A stretch of 64,000 nt of DNA from Flavobacterium wongokense (GCF_021608265.1 NZ_JAKIHP010000002.1:620001-684000); one strand, 5' to 3'; numbered from the stretch's first letter, positions 19,338-29,989 are shown. Notes: a model not told the origin generated them from the sequence alone. Translations and numbers: made by a program.

Positions 19338-19345
19338 TATTTTTG
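19338..19345 (+). promoter_or_regulatory. Probable -7 element of the GAF histidine kinase
   Basis: TATTTTTG matches TAnnTTTG, 19 bp before the ATG at 19365. It follows a T13-type tract and a short ATCTTAAGAT palindrome that may weakly terminate the XRE transcript. Confidence 0.4.
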
Positions 19346-19364
19346 TTTTGTTAAACATACCACG

Positions 19365-20561
19365 ATGATAGAAGCCAAAATGCCTCTTAATGAAGCACGC
19401 CGTTTACGAATACTTGAAGAATACCAGATTTTAGATACTGAAAATGAAGCCGATTTTGACGAGATTACCAAATTAGCTTCCGAAATCTGTGAAAGTCCAA
19501 TATCAACCATTACTTTCATAAATACAGCAAGGCAATGGTTCAAATCCTATGTCGGGCTTCCTAACCGTGAAGGCCCAAGAAATTTATCTTTCTGCGCCCA
19601 TGCCATCAATGAAACAGAAATGTTTTATATAGAAGATGCCCGAACAGATGAACGCTTCTATGATTCTCCATTAGTACTTGGCGATCCCAATATTGTGTTT
19701 TATGCCGGAATACCATTAATCGATAAGGAAGGATATGCTTTAGGAACGCTTTGCGTCATCGATACCAAAACCAAAAAGCTAACCGAATTTCAGGAAAAAG
19801 CATTAAAAACACTGGCACATCAGGTAATGAAACTGATTGAACTGAGAAAAGTAAATCTTAAACTCCAGGCTAAAAACGAAATCCTAAAGGAAAGCTATGC
19901 CGAATTGGAGCGCTTTTCACAAGTAGTGTCTCACGATATTAAATCGCCCTTAAACAATATACTGGGACTTACCGAAATGCTCAAGGAAGAACATTGCGGA
20001 GTTACCAATACTGAAGCTAATCTGTATATTGATTTAATAAAGGAGTCATCAGAAAAACTCAAGGAGTATATTGATGCTACACTCAGAGCTTACAAAAACG
20101 GTACATTGGCGACCGATGAAAAAGAATTCTTTTACCTGAACAGCGTTCTAAAGGAATGCATCAAAATGCTGAATCCAAAAGGGGAATATGAAATCACGCT
20201 TCCCGAAAACATTGAGATTTTCAATTTCAAATCTTATTTTGAACAAATATTCCTAAACCTCATCGGGAATGCGATAAAATATAACGATAAGGAAAAAGTC
20301 GTCATCAATATTACGGTCGAAACACGTGGCGATTATTATAAAATTATCGTAAAAGACAATGGTGTTGGAATTCCGAGCGACAAACTGAGCAAGATTTTTG
20401 AAATGTTTTACACTTTGGAACAGGAAGACCGATTCAATAATAATGGAACCGGAATTGGACTTTCATCTGTAAAAAGCCTGGTGAAAAGATGCGATGGTGA
20501 AATCAGCGTGAACTCCAATCTTGGTTTTGGAAGCGAATTTATTTTAAAATTCAACCCTTAA
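19365..20561 (+). CDS. Cytoplasmic GAF-domain sensor histidine kinase
   Basis: This 398-residue protein has no membrane segment. A GAF domain spans about residues 20-165 (LSFCAHAIN, FYAGIPLID, GTLCVID). A dimerisation/phosphoacceptor domain follows with His190 in VVSHDIKSPLNN. The ATPase domain carries the N box LIGNAIKYND, DNGVGIP and GTGIGLSSV. It is expected to sense a soluble signal through GAF and phosphorylate an unlinked response regulator. No regulator gene is adjacent, so it is an orphan kinase. The ATG at 19380 is an alternative start. Confidence 0.9.
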   Translation: MIEAKMPLNEARRLRILEEYQILDTENEADFDEITKLASEICESPISTITFINTARQWFKSYVGLPNREGPRNLSFCAHAINETEMFYIEDARTDERFYDSPLVLGDPNIVFYAGIPLIDKEGYALGTLCVIDTKTKKLTEFQEKALKTLAHQVMKLIELRKVNLKLQAKNEILKESYAELERFSQVVSHDIKSPLNNILGLTEMLKEEHCGVTNTEANLYIDLIKESSEKLKEYIDATLRAYKNGTLATDEKEFFYLNSVLKECIKMLNPKGEYEITLPENIEIFNFKSYFEQIFLNLIGNAIKYNDKEKVVINITVETRGDYYKIIVKDNGVGIPSDKLSKIFEMFYTLEQEDRFNNNGTGIGLSSVKSLVKRCDGEISVNSNLGFGSEFILKFNP

Positions 20562-20563
20562 AA

Positions 20564-21466
20564 TTACTGTAGGTTGTCACTCATTAACTCGCTCTTGTTT
20601 TTGGCATAATCATAGCCTTGCTGCCACCATTGCTTCATTTTTTCCTTATTGAATATCAGGGCGTTGTTGGTTAAATAAGTCGGTGTATAATACAAATTCA
20701 GCTTTACATTCTTATTCTTAGCCGCCAGTTTGCCAATGGTAATGTCGTGTTTTTCAACCTGGTTCAACAAGGTCTGAAACAAGTCAATCATTAATGAAAA
20801 CGGATTTTTACCAACACTTTTGGGTGTAATTTGCGTTTCGGTTTCCAAAATGACAACATCAACTTCGGTTGCACCGCGATTAATCGCTTCACGGATTGGC
20901 ACAAGGCTTGAAAAACCACCATCGCCATATTCATTGTTGTTTTTGCTAACCAAACTCATAAACGGAATGTAATTGCAGGAAATCCAAATCCAATCGCAGA
21001 ATTCGGCATAATTAAAATCCTTAATCGATTTATATTCTACGTCATTTTTGGAAAGATTGGTCACCGTCACAATGACATCGCAAAATGAATCCCTGAGTTG
21101 TAAAAACTCCTCTTCGCTAAAGGTTTCCTTGATATAATTATGCAGTTTTTTGCTTTCGCCAAAAGTACGTCTTCCTTTCAAAAACTGTAAAAGCACATTG
21201 AAGTGGTTGATCGTCACCACATCAACATCATTTTTATGTTTTACCACAAACGGGTTGATATCGAAAATCTTTCCCATATCAACATTGGTATACGCTCCGT
21301 AAATTTTGTCAACCTTTCCCAAAGCCAAATGCGGAATCAGCAGGCTTCCTGTTGAGCTTCCAATCAGGATGTCGTATTTGTACATTTTTTCCTGAAGTAG
21401 GTATTGCGCAACACCGCCGCCAAAAGCACCTTTGCTTCCTCCACCTGAAATTACTAAAGCCCTCAT
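20564..21466 (-). CDS. Patatin-like phospholipase
   Basis: The 300-residue protein has the patatin oxyanion-hole motif SGGGSKGAFGGG at the N-terminus, the nucleophile elbow GSSTG with Ser38, and the catalytic dyad Asp182 in YGDGGFSS. It should be a serine-aspartate lipid acyl hydrolase; there is no signal peptide, so it acts in the cytoplasm or at the inner membrane. Its ATG overlaps the stop of the aminopeptidase gene by 4 bp, so the two are translationally coupled. The biological substrate is unknown. Confidence 0.9.
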   Translation of the reverse strand: MRALVISGGGSKGAFGGGVAQYLLQEKMYKYDILIGSSTGSLLIPHLALGKVDKIYGAYTNVDMGKIFDINPFVVKHKNDVDVVTINHFNVLLQFLKGRRTFGESKKLHNYIKETFSEEEFLQLRDSFCDVIVTVTNLSKNDVEYKSIKDFNYAEFCDWIWISCNYIPFMSLVSKNNNEYGDGGFSSLVPIREAINRGATEVDVVILETETQITPKSVGKNPFSLMIDLFQTLLNQVEKHDITIGKLAAKNKNVKLNLYYTPTYLTNNALIFNKEKMKQWWQQGYDYAKNKSELMSDNLQ

Positions 21467-23538
21467 GGTTTCTCGTCTAATAACTTTTGTAATTGCACTT
21501 TTTCGTTCTCATTCAGTGTCGGAAGCAGCGATTCAAACAAAGCCCTGTAATTGGCCTGACGCAACAATTCCCTGATTTTGTCTCTTCCAAACTTGCTGAA
21601 CTGCCATTTGTAATGCGTAGTTGCATTGACCAGGTTTTTAAGCACTGTTTTATCCTTCGGATTAATAAGCAACGCGCTTACAATCGCATTTTGACGCACA
21701 GGCGATTCATATTTTGGTGAAGTATAATCTATGAGTTCAGCATAATTTGCGCTTTCTTCGTTTTGATTCTGCAACGAAAATGTCAGGTACAAAATACGCA
21801 GGCTCTTGTCGTTTGCGCCAATCCAGTCTTTGGCTTTCGCCAGATATTTAGGCCTGTCATCAGGAAAATTTTTCCAAAGGTTCATAAAGGCAATTTCTTT
21901 CGTGTCATAGGATTGATCATCCAGCAATGACTCGTAATCGGATTTGAATTCCAATGGAATATCTCCTGTAAACTCGCCAACTGCCTGGCGTGTTTTAATG
22001 TCTTTGGTTTGCAGTGCCAAAAGCAGCAACTCTTTTTTATCCTGGAACGGGACTTCTTTCATCTGATAAATGATTTCTGATTTTACAGGATAAAAGATAT
22101 TGGATTGAAGCAATTCCTTATAACCTTCTTTGTTTTCAGCAAATGTCTTTTTCCGTAATTGCTGTACCCTAAAAAGCACATTCATAAAATAGTTTTTAGA
22201 CAATAAATCATTAGCAGTTTCAGTCGGAAAACGATAATCTTCAAGCCAGGTTTTCTTAAAATTTTCGGTGTCGAATGCCGGTGCCACTTTTTTGATTTCA
22301 GCCAAAAAATCATCGGTTTGCACATTTTGGTATTGATACTTTTTCAGATAGGCTTTAACCGCCTTTTGGAATGTTTTGGCGCCAATGGTTTCGCGCATAT
22401 AATGCAAAGCCCAGGCACCTTTCTGATAAAACGAAAGCGAACTTGCTTTTTCATTCATCACCGGAATGGTATCTGTTTTGGATGCGTTTCTAAGTTGAAG
22501 CGAATTTCGATACAACTGATGGTAAAAATAATCGTCTCCAAAAACCTCACGTTCAGCAAGTAAGGCATAATAAGTTGCGAAACCTTCCTGAAGCCAATGA
22601 TGCTTTCCTGATTGGGCCGTAATCAAATCACCAAACCATTGATGCGCCAATTCGTGTGCATTAATGTTGACATAATTCCTATCGTTAAAACCAATTTTAT
22701 CAACCACACAATCCTGCGTAAAAAGCGTGCAGCTTGTATTTTCCATTCCGCCATACAAAAAGTCTTCAATCGGAACCTGCTTATAAATCTGCCAAGGATA
22801 TTTAAACCCAATTTCCTTTTCGAGGTAATCGAATATTTTTTTGGAATAACGATACGTCGGTTCGAATTTCGCCGTGTCTCTTGGTTGGATGAATAATTGT
22901 ATCGGAATGTGTGATTTGGAAGCCACAACCTTATGTCGGAAATCGCCAATAGCAACAGCCAGCAAATAGGAACTCATCGGTTTTTGCATTTTGTACTGCC
23001 AGATCATATTTTCCTTATCGGGATATTCGTGCTGCAAAACGCCGTTTGCCAAAACCTGGAATCTTTTGTCAAAGGAAATGTTCATGTTGAAAATTACTTT
23101 CTCATTCACATCATCAAAACTCGGAAACCAATGACTCGTGTTCTTCCCTTGCCCTTGCGTCCAGACCTGTTGACTACTTATCGTCGGATTGCTGAAATCG
23201 CCATTAAAATACATCGTTTGCTTTGGATGCGCTTCATAGGTAAAAGTCAAAGTATAATTGCCTTTTTTATATCCTTCAAAAAGGATTAATTGCTTTTTGG
23301 AATTGATGAACAGCGCTTCCTTTCCGTTCATTTCAACCGCATTGAACTGCATGTTCTGCGCGTCTATCTTAATCGTATCAACATCCTGCCTCACCTCTAA
23401 AACATATTTAACCGAACCAAAAACCTTCTTCTCAGTTGGATTGATGGTAATGTTTCCCTGAGCGGTCTTAAAATCTACTTTCCGGGTTTGTTGGGCAAAA
23501 GATAAAACGGTAAAAAGAAGAAAAAATAGTAGGCGCAT
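21463..23538 (-). CDS. M1-family zinc aminopeptidase
   Basis: A 691-residue exported enzyme: MRLLFFLLFTVLSFAQ is a signal peptide. The exopeptidase motif GGMEN is followed by the zinc site HELAHQWFGD beginning at His295, with the third ligand in LQEGFATYY 18 residues on. The C-terminal third is a helical-repeat domain of ERAP/LTA4H-like type. It should trim N-terminal residues from peptides in the periplasm. The 4-bp overlap with the patatin gene suggests a two-gene operon. It is divergent from recG; the 89-bp spacer has TATATTCG (minus), a near-match to TAnnTTTG. Confidence 0.93.
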   Translation of the reverse strand: MRLLFFLLFTVLSFAQQTRKVDFKTAQGNITINPTEKKVFGSVKYVLEVRQDVDTIKIDAQNMQFNAVEMNGKEALFINSKKQLILFEGYKKGNYTLTFTYEAHPKQTMYFNGDFSNPTISSQQVWTQGQGKNTSHWFPSFDDVNEKVIFNMNISFDKRFQVLANGVLQHEYPDKENMIWQYKMQKPMSSYLLAVAIGDFRHKVVASKSHIPIQLFIQPRDTAKFEPTYRYSKKIFDYLEKEIGFKYPWQIYKQVPIEDFLYGGMENTSCTLFTQDCVVDKIGFNDRNYVNINAHELAHQWFGDLITAQSGKHHWLQEGFATYYALLAEREVFGDDYFYHQLYRNSLQLRNASKTDTIPVMNEKASSLSFYQKGAWALHYMRETIGAKTFQKAVKAYLKKYQYQNVQTDDFLAEIKKVAPAFDTENFKKTWLEDYRFPTETANDLLSKNYFMNVLFRVQQLRKKTFAENKEGYKELLQSNIFYPVKSEIIYQMKEVPFQDKKELLLLALQTKDIKTRQAVGEFTGDIPLEFKSDYESLLDDQSYDTKEIAFMNLWKNFPDDRPKYLAKAKDWIGANDKSLRILYLTFSLQNQNEESANYAELIDYTSPKYESPVRQNAIVSALLINPKDKTVLKNLVNATTHYKWQFSKFGRDKIRELLRQANYRALFESLLPTLNENEKVQLQKLLDEKP

Positions 23539-23627
23539 TAGTGTGTGTTATTTGATTACGAATATACACATTTTGCTTTTTTAATTTTTAAATTAAAAAA
23601 CTATCTTCGCTATACCAATTTCAGCGA

Positions 23628-25736
23628 ATGTCTAACAATCTCCTTCAAACTCCCATTGAATACCTTAAAGGCGTTGGGCCACAGCGTGGAGAATTGCTGC
23701 GCAAGGAATTGGGAATCCACCGTTATGAGGATTTGATCAATTTTTTTCCGAATCGTTATATTGACCGCACGCGCTATTACAAGATTAACGAACTTCAGAA
23801 AAACGAAAGCGAGGTTCAGATTATCGGCAAAATCATCAACATCAAAACGGTTGAATTTGGCAAAGCCAAAAAAAGGCTCGTGGCCACTTTCGTAGATGAA
23901 ACTGGGCAAATAGAGCTCACATGGTTTCAGGGATACAAATGGATACGTGAAAGTTTGAAGCTGAACGTTCCTTATGTAATTTTTGGAAAAACCAACAACT
24001 TTGGCGGACAATACAGCATGGCGCATCCCGAAATGGAATTGTTTACCGAACACGAACAAAGCCTTCGCTCAGCAATGCAGCCTGTTTATCCATCTACTGA
24101 AACACTGGTGAACCGCGGAATTTCGAACCGTGTCATCAACAAAATGATGCAGCAGTTGTTTATCGAAACACAGGCTAAGTTTACCGAAACACTTCCTTTT
24201 TATCTTTTGGACGAATTGAAATTGATTCCGAAAAATGCAGCTTTATTTAACATTCATTTTCCAAAAAGCCAGGATTTGCTATCCAAAGCGCAGTTCAGGC
24301 TTAAGTTTGAGGAATTGTTTTTCATACAACTGCAATTAATTACCAAAAACCTAGTCCGGAAGCATAAAATCAAAGGACATGCCTTTACGGTCATTGGCGA
24401 AAATTTTAATAATTTTTTCCAAAACCATCTTCCATTTGAACTGACCAATGCACAGAAAAAAGTGCTCAAGGAAATCCGGAATGATATGGGAACCAATGCC
24501 CAAATGAATCGTTTATTGCAAGGCGACGTAGGTTCCGGAAAAACAATTGTTGCCTTAATGGCGATGTTGATTGCACTCGATAATGGTTTTCAAAGCTGCC
24601 TGATGGCTCCCACTGAAATCCTGGCTAATCAACATTTCAATGGTTTAACTGAATTAGCCAAGCATTTGAAAATCAATATAAAAATACTAACTGGCTCAAC
24701 CAAAACTGCAGATAGGAAAATCATCCACGAGGAACTCGAAAACGGAAGCCTGCATATTCTTATCGGGACACATGCACTCCTTGAAGACAAGGTTCAGTTC
24801 CACAATTTGGGATTGGCCATTATTGATGAGCAGCATCGTTTTGGCGTAGAACAGCGTTCCAAACTTTGGCATAAAAATGATATCCCGCCACATGTTTTAG
24901 TCATGACCGCCACTCCTATTCCACGAACGCTGGCCATGAGCCTGTATGGCGATTTGGACATTTCCGTCATAGACGAACTGCCACCGGGACGAAAGCCAAT
25001 CCAAACCGTGCATCGTTATGACAGCAACCGTTTGAAAGTCTGGAAATTCATTAAGGACGAAATTGCCAAAGGGCGCCAAATTTATATCGTATACCCATTG
25101 ATCAAGGAAAGCGAAACCATGGATTACAAGGATTTGATGGATGGCTACGAGAGCATCTCCAGGGATTTTCCATTGCCACAATACAGCATTTCCATTGTTC
25201 ATGGTAAAATGAAACCCGCAGATAAAGACGCTGAAATGAAACGTTTCGCCGAAGGCAAAACCAATATCATGGTAGCGACAACCGTAATTGAAGTCGGCGT
25301 CAATATCCCGAATGCGAGCGTTATGATTATTGAAAGTGCGGAACGTTTTGGCCTCTCACAACTCCATCAGCTGCGTGGTCGTGTTGGCCGTGGTGCCGAA
25401 CAGAGCTACTGCATTTTAATGACTTCATTCAAATTATCGAACGATAGTAAAATCAGGCTGGAAACGATGTGCAAAACGAATGACGGTTTCGAAATTGCTG
25501 AAGTCGATTTAAAACTTCGCGGTCCGGGAGACATTATGGGAAAACAGCAAAGCGGCGTTTTGCATCTTCAGATTGCCGATTTGGTAAAAGACAAGGAAAT
25601 CCTTTTGGTTGCCCGAAACGAAGCCTTAAAGCTGCTTAAAAAAGATCCTGCGATGACTTTGCCTGAGCATCAGGCAATGAGGGCTGTGTTTTTGGAATTA
25701 TCCAAAAAGAAAAACATTTGGAATTACATCAGCTAA
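23628..25736 (+). CDS. recG: ATP-dependent DNA helicase RecG
   Basis: RecG reverses stalled replication forks and migrates branched DNA. The 702-residue protein has the N-terminal wedge/OB domain that grips branched DNA, opening with IEYLKGVGPQRGELLRKE. Walker A GDVGSGKT is at 299-306, the DEQH box at 400-403, TATPIPRTL follows, and the TRG segment is near QLRGRVGRG. Length and motif order are normal. The promoter region contains TATCTTCG at 23602-23609, one base from the consensus -7. Confidence 0.98.
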   Translation: MSNNLLQTPIEYLKGVGPQRGELLRKELGIHRYEDLINFFPNRYIDRTRYYKINELQKNESEVQIIGKIINIKTVEFGKAKKRLVATFVDETGQIELTWFQGYKWIRESLKLNVPYVIFGKTNNFGGQYSMAHPEMELFTEHEQSLRSAMQPVYPSTETLVNRGISNRVINKMMQQLFIETQAKFTETLPFYLLDELKLIPKNAALFNIHFPKSQDLLSKAQFRLKFEELFFIQLQLITKNLVRKHKIKGHAFTVIGENFNNFFQNHLPFELTNAQKKVLKEIRNDMGTNAQMNRLLQGDVGSGKTIVALMAMLIALDNGFQSCLMAPTEILANQHFNGLTELAKHLKINIKILTGSTKTADRKIIHEELENGSLHILIGTHALLEDKVQFHNLGLAIIDEQHRFGVEQRSKLWHKNDIPPHVLVMTATPIPRTLAMSLYGDLDISVIDELPPGRKPIQTVHRYDSNRLKVWKFIKDEIAKGRQIYIVYPLIKESETMDYKDLMDGYESISRDFPLPQYSISIVHGKMKPADKDAEMKRFAEGKTNIMVATTVIEVGVNIPNASVMIIESAERFGLSQLHQLRGRVGRGAEQSYCILMTSFKLSNDSKIRLETMCKTNDGFEIAEVDLKLRGPGDIMGKQQSGVLHLQIADLVKDKEILLVARNEALKLLKKDPAMTLPEHQAMRAVFLELSKKKNIWNYIS

Positions 25737-25800
25737 AGAAATTTGTAGGCACAACTGTTAAATAAAAATTAACGGTGACGCCACTTTCATTGGTAACGAG

Positions 25801-25808
25801 TAGCTTTG
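25801..25808 (+). promoter_or_regulatory. Probable -7 element of the RND efflux operon
   Basis: TAGCTTTG matches TAnnTTTG, 29 bp before the ATG at 25838. The short stretches GTAGTAAACTCTACTAC after it (25808-25824) form an imperfect inverted repeat that could serve as an operator. Confidence 0.45.
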
Positions 25809-25837
25809 TAGTAAACTCTACTACAATACTACGTTTC

Positions 25838-26896
25838 ATGAAAATAAAATACATTGTCATTTCAATTCTTGCCATTCTCCTTGGCGGAATGATTGTATAC
25901 CGAATCACAAAAAACAAATCTGAAAACGAAAAAGGCGGTGACAAAAAAGACAAAAAACCACCCATTGCCGTTAGCGCAGTAGTGGTTAAACCACAGGATT
26001 TTTCAAACAGCATTTCACTTTCAGGCTCTATTGAAGCCAACGAACAGATTGAAATCCACAGTGAAGTTTCGGGAATTGTAGAAAACATATCCTTTACCGA
26101 AGGAAGCCAGGTGAGCAAAGGGCAGGTTTTGTTAAAAGTCAACGATGTTGAGTTAAGAGCGCAATTGGCACAAGCCAAAACCAAGGAAAATCTTGCTTCA
26201 GAAAATGAAAGAAGAGCAAAATTATTACTTCAGAAAGAGGCTATAAGCCAGGAAGAATACGATATTGCAAGTGCCGATTACCGAACAATGAAAGCGCAAA
26301 CCCAATTAATACAGGCACAAATTGGAAAAACCAGCATACGCGCGCCTTTTTCAGGGAAAATCGGGCTCAGGAATATTTCACCCGGAACTTATGTAACACC
26401 GACAACCTTAATTGCCAATCTGGTAAGCAGCAATCAGTTGAAAATTACGTTCTCGATACCCGAAAAATACGCTTCACAAATCACCAAAGGTTCTGAAATT
26501 AAGTTTACGGTTCCAAATGTGACCGATAAATTCACAGCCAAAATCTACGCATTGGAACCCGGAATTGAAATGACAACACGAACTATGAAAATCCGTGCAC
26601 TGACTGAAAACTCAAGTGGTAAATTATTGCCGGGAACCTTTGCCAACATCGAACTTGCCTTAGGCAATATTAAGGATGCGATCATCATTCCAACCGAAGC
26701 CATCATTCCAATCCAGGATGGAAAAAAAGTATTCATTGCCAATAAAGGCCATGCCAAAGAAGTAAAAGTGGAAACGCTTGCACGAACCGATAAGGACGTT
26801 GTAATCACATCCGGGCTTAAAGCCGGCGACACTGTCTTAACATCCGGAATGATGTCATTGAAGGACGAAGCGGATATCAAAGTAAAAATCAAGTAA
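25838..26896 (+). CDS. RND efflux periplasmic adaptor (membrane fusion protein)
   Basis: The ATG at 25838 gives a clean N-terminal anchor (MKIKYIVISILAILLGGM); an upstream in-frame ATG at 25775 precedes the -7 element. The 352-residue protein has the lipoyl halves (GSIEANEQIEIHSEVSG, later RAPFSGKIGLRNISPG) flanking a helical hairpin of about 60 residues. A beta-barrel and a membrane-proximal domain follow. It bridges the inner-membrane pump encoded 3 bp downstream and the outer-membrane channel after that. There is no TetR- or AraC-type regulator next to it. Confidence 0.93.
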   Translation: MKIKYIVISILAILLGGMIVYRITKNKSENEKGGDKKDKKPPIAVSAVVVKPQDFSNSISLSGSIEANEQIEIHSEVSGIVENISFTEGSQVSKGQVLLKVNDVELRAQLAQAKTKENLASENERRAKLLLQKEAISQEEYDIASADYRTMKAQTQLIQAQIGKTSIRAPFSGKIGLRNISPGTYVTPTTLIANLVSSNQLKITFSIPEKYASQITKGSEIKFTVPNVTDKFTAKIYALEPGIEMTTRTMKIRALTENSSGKLLPGTFANIELALGNIKDAIIIPTEAIIPIQDGKKVFIANKGHAKEVKVETLARTDKDVVITSGLKAGDTVLTSGMMSLKDEADIKVKIK

Positions 26897-26899
26897 ACC

Positions 26900-29800
26900 A
26901 TGAGTTTATCGACCTTAAGCATTAAACGACCGGTTTTTACCATTGTCATCAATCTGACCATTATCCTTTTTGGGATTATTGGCTACAGCTATCTTGGCGT
27001 ACGTGAGTTTCCCTCAATTGATCCCGCACAAATATCTGTTCGAACTAATTATACTGGGGCAAACTCTGATATTATTGAATCCCAAATCACCGAACCTCTT
27101 GAAAAGGCAATCAATTCCATTGACGGAATCCGAAACATAACCTCATCAAGCAATCAGGGCTCGAGCAATATTACCATCGAATTCAAACTTGAAAAAAATC
27201 TCGAAGAAGCCGCTAATGATGTGCGTGATAAGGTTTCGCAGGCCGTTCGGAGTCTGCCTCAGGACATCGATGCTCCGCCTGTTGTTTCTAAGGCCGATGC
27301 CGATTCCGACCCCATCATAACGATGACTGTTCAGAGCGACACCAAAAATGCTTTGGAACTAAGCGATTATGCCGAAAATGTCATTGCCGAGCGTTTACAG
27401 ACCATTCCCGGCGTGAGCAGTGTTCAGATTTGGGGACAGAAAAGATACTCTATGCGTATTTGGATTGACCCGATAAAATTATCCTCTTACGGAGTTACCG
27501 TTTCGGACGTCAGGACAGCTTTGGAAAAACAAAACGTCGAATTACCTTCAGGGAAATTAACCGGTGCCAATACGGAGCTTACGGTAAAAACGATGGGAAA
27601 TCTTTCTGATTCAAAAGAATTCAATAACATCATTATTGTTGCTGAAGACGACAAGATTGTCCGCCTAAGCGATATTGGTTATGCCGAATTAGGCCCGGAA
27701 AATTTGGAAACGCGGTTAGTAGCCTCGGGAAAACCAATGGTTGGACTTGCTGTTATTCCACAACCCGGAACCAATTACCTCGATATTGCTGAACAATTCT
27801 ACAAACAATTTGACACTTTTAAAAAGGACTTGCCTGCTGATATTAAACTTAATGTAGCACTGGATAATACCCTGTTTATCAAGAAGTCAGTTGTAGAGGT
27901 TGCAGAAACTTTATTAATCTCATTGATACTGGTAATCCTGATTATATTCCTATTCTTTAGGGATTGGGCAATTGCCTTCCGCCCATTGATTGACATTCCG
28001 GTTTCGCTGATTGCTACATTCTTCATTATGTATTTATGCGGATTCTCAGTAAATGTTTTGACACTTCTGGCTATTGTATTGGCAACAGGATTGGTGGTTG
28101 ATGATGGAATCGTTGTTACCGAGAACATCTTCAAGAAAGTTGAGCAAGGCATGACTCCTATTGAAGCGGCTATCAAAGGTTCGAATGAGATTTTCTTTGC
28201 AGTCATCTCGATATCCATCACATTGGCTGCGGTATTTTTACCAATCATCTTTTTGGAAGGTTTTGTCGGGAGGTTGTTTAGGGAATTCGGAGTCGTCATT
28301 GGTTCTGCCGTATTGATTTCCGCCTTTGTATCCCTGACTTTAACCCCAATGTTGAACGCCTATTTGATGAAAGGCGGCGAACAGAAGAAAACCAGGTTTT
28401 ACACGTTTACCGAGCCTTATTTTGAAAGCCTGAACAAAGGATACGCCAATTCGCTAGAAAAATTCGTTCAACGAAAATGGATCAGTTTCCCAATCATCAT
28501 TATGTGTATAGGATTGATAGTGTTGTTTTTCAAAATCATTCCTAAGGAAACAGCGCCTTACGATGACCGCAACCTGATTGTTGTTGGAGTTACAACTCCT
28601 GAAGGCTCTACTTACGATTACACCGACAGGTTCATGCAGGAATTATCGAAAATGATAGACGATTCCATTCCGGAGAAAAAAATAGCATTGGTCATAACAG
28701 CGCCAGGCTTCTCTTCTTCAACCGTAAACAGCGGACGTGTGCGTCTTGCCCTGAAAGACCCTGAAGACCGTGAAAGAAAGCAGGCCGAGATTGCGGAGAA
28801 ATTTACCAAATGGACCAAAAAATATTCTCAGGCAAAGGTAACGGTCACCGAGCAGCCAACCATCGCTGTAAATAAGCGTGGCGGCCTTCCGATACAGTAC
28901 ATCATTCAGGCGCCAAATTTTGAAAAGCTGCGCGAAAAGATTCCGGAATTTATGGATTTGGCGAATCAAAATGAGACATTCTCGAATGTGGATGTGAATT
29001 TAAAATTCAACAAACCCGAAATCAATGTGACCATCGATCGTGAAAAGGCAGAAAGCCTTGGGATTTCGGTTTTGGATGTTGCGCAGACTTTGCAATTGTC
29101 TTTGAGCGGACAACGTTTCGGTTATTTTATGAGGAACGGAAAACAGTACCAGGTTATTGGCCAGTTTGACGAAAAAGACCGTGACGAGCCTTTAGATTTG
29201 ACTTCAATGTTTGTTAAAAATAACAAGGGCGAACTCATTCAATTAGACAACGTTGTGAAAGTAAATGAAGAAAGTAATCCTCCTCAATTATACCATAACA
29301 ACCGTTATATGTCGGCGACCGTTTCTGCTGGTTTGGCTCCAGGAAAAAGCATCAGTGACGGAATAGACGCCATGGATGAAATCAAGGCTAAAGTTTTAGA
29401 CAGCAGCTTTACAACCGATTTAGGTGGAGAATCAAGGGATTTTGTAGAAAGCAGTTCAAATACCGCTTTTGCATTTGGCTTGGCTTTACTGCTTATTTAT
29501 TTGATCCTTGCAGCCCAATTTGAGAGTTTCATCGATCCCTTCATTATAATCCTGACCGTGCCAATGGCCGTTGCCGGAGCTTTATTTTCGCTTTGGTTGT
29601 TTGGACAGACCTGGAATATCTTCAGCCAGATTGGAACCGTAATGCTTATTGGCCTTGTGACAAAGAACGGAATTTTGATTGTTGAGTTTGCGAATCAACT
29701 GCGGGAACAGGGCAAACCAAAACTCCAGGCTATTTTAGAAGCTTCGGAAGCGCGTTTGCGCCCAATCCTAATGACCAGTTTAGCAATTGCTTTAGGTGCT

Positions 29801-29986
29801 TTGCCAATTGCCTTGTCATTGGGAGCCGCATCAACTAGTAGAATTGGAATGGGAGTTGTCATTGTAGGCGGAACGATTTTCTCACTAATCTTAACGTTGT
29901 TTGTCATTCCTTCAATTTATTTAATGTGGTCAAGGCAGAAAAAACACCGCCCTGAATTTGACAATCTTGAAGCTTTAGAGAAGTAA
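26900..29986 (+). CDS. RND-family efflux pump (AcrB/MexF-type HAE1 permease)
   Basis: A 1028-residue proton-driven exporter with the duplicated six-helix RND layout and two large periplasmic loops. The proton-relay pair Asp401/Asp402 sits in GLVVDDGIVV and the partner Lys922 in GLVTKNGILIVEF, both as in AcrB. The N-terminus (LSIKRPVFTIVINL) and PSIDPAQISVRTNYTGA are characteristic of the hydrophobic/amphiphilic exporter group, so drugs, bile-like detergents or dyes are plausible substrates. It forms a tripartite complex with its neighbours, with 3-bp gaps on both sides. Confidence 0.96.
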   Translation: MSLSTLSIKRPVFTIVINLTIILFGIIGYSYLGVREFPSIDPAQISVRTNYTGANSDIIESQITEPLEKAINSIDGIRNITSSSNQGSSNITIEFKLEKNLEEAANDVRDKVSQAVRSLPQDIDAPPVVSKADADSDPIITMTVQSDTKNALELSDYAENVIAERLQTIPGVSSVQIWGQKRYSMRIWIDPIKLSSYGVTVSDVRTALEKQNVELPSGKLTGANTELTVKTMGNLSDSKEFNNIIIVAEDDKIVRLSDIGYAELGPENLETRLVASGKPMVGLAVIPQPGTNYLDIAEQFYKQFDTFKKDLPADIKLNVALDNTLFIKKSVVEVAETLLISLILVILIIFLFFRDWAIAFRPLIDIPVSLIATFFIMYLCGFSVNVLTLLAIVLATGLVVDDGIVVTENIFKKVEQGMTPIEAAIKGSNEIFFAVISISITLAAVFLPIIFLEGFVGRLFREFGVVIGSAVLISAFVSLTLTPMLNAYLMKGGEQKKTRFYTFTEPYFESLNKGYANSLEKFVQRKWISFPIIIMCIGLIVLFFKIIPKETAPYDDRNLIVVGVTTPEGSTYDYTDRFMQELSKMIDDSIPEKKIALVITAPGFSSSTVNSGRVRLALKDPEDRERKQAEIAEKFTKWTKKYSQAKVTVTEQPTIAVNKRGGLPIQYIIQAPNFEKLREKIPEFMDLANQNETFSNVDVNLKFNKPEINVTIDREKAESLGISVLDVAQTLQLSLSGQRFGYFMRNGKQYQVIGQFDEKDRDEPLDLTSMFVKNNKGELIQLDNVVKVNEESNPPQLYHNNRYMSATVSAGLAPGKSISDGIDAMDEIKAKVLDSSFTTDLGGESRDFVESSSNTAFAFGLALLLIYLILAAQFESFIDPFIIILTVPMAVAGALFSLWLFGQTWNIFSQIGTVMLIGLVTKNGILIVEFANQLREQGKPKLQAILEASEARLRPILMTSLAIALGALPIALSLGAASTSRIGMGVVIVGGTIFSLILTLFVIPSIYLMWSRQKKHRPEFDNLEALEK

Positions 29987-29989
29987 ATT

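Noticed and set aside
19282..19345. Possible strong terminator at the T-rich tract after the XRE gene
   Set aside because: The only stem is the short ATCTTAAGAT palindrome without GC pairs, too weak to call with confidence.
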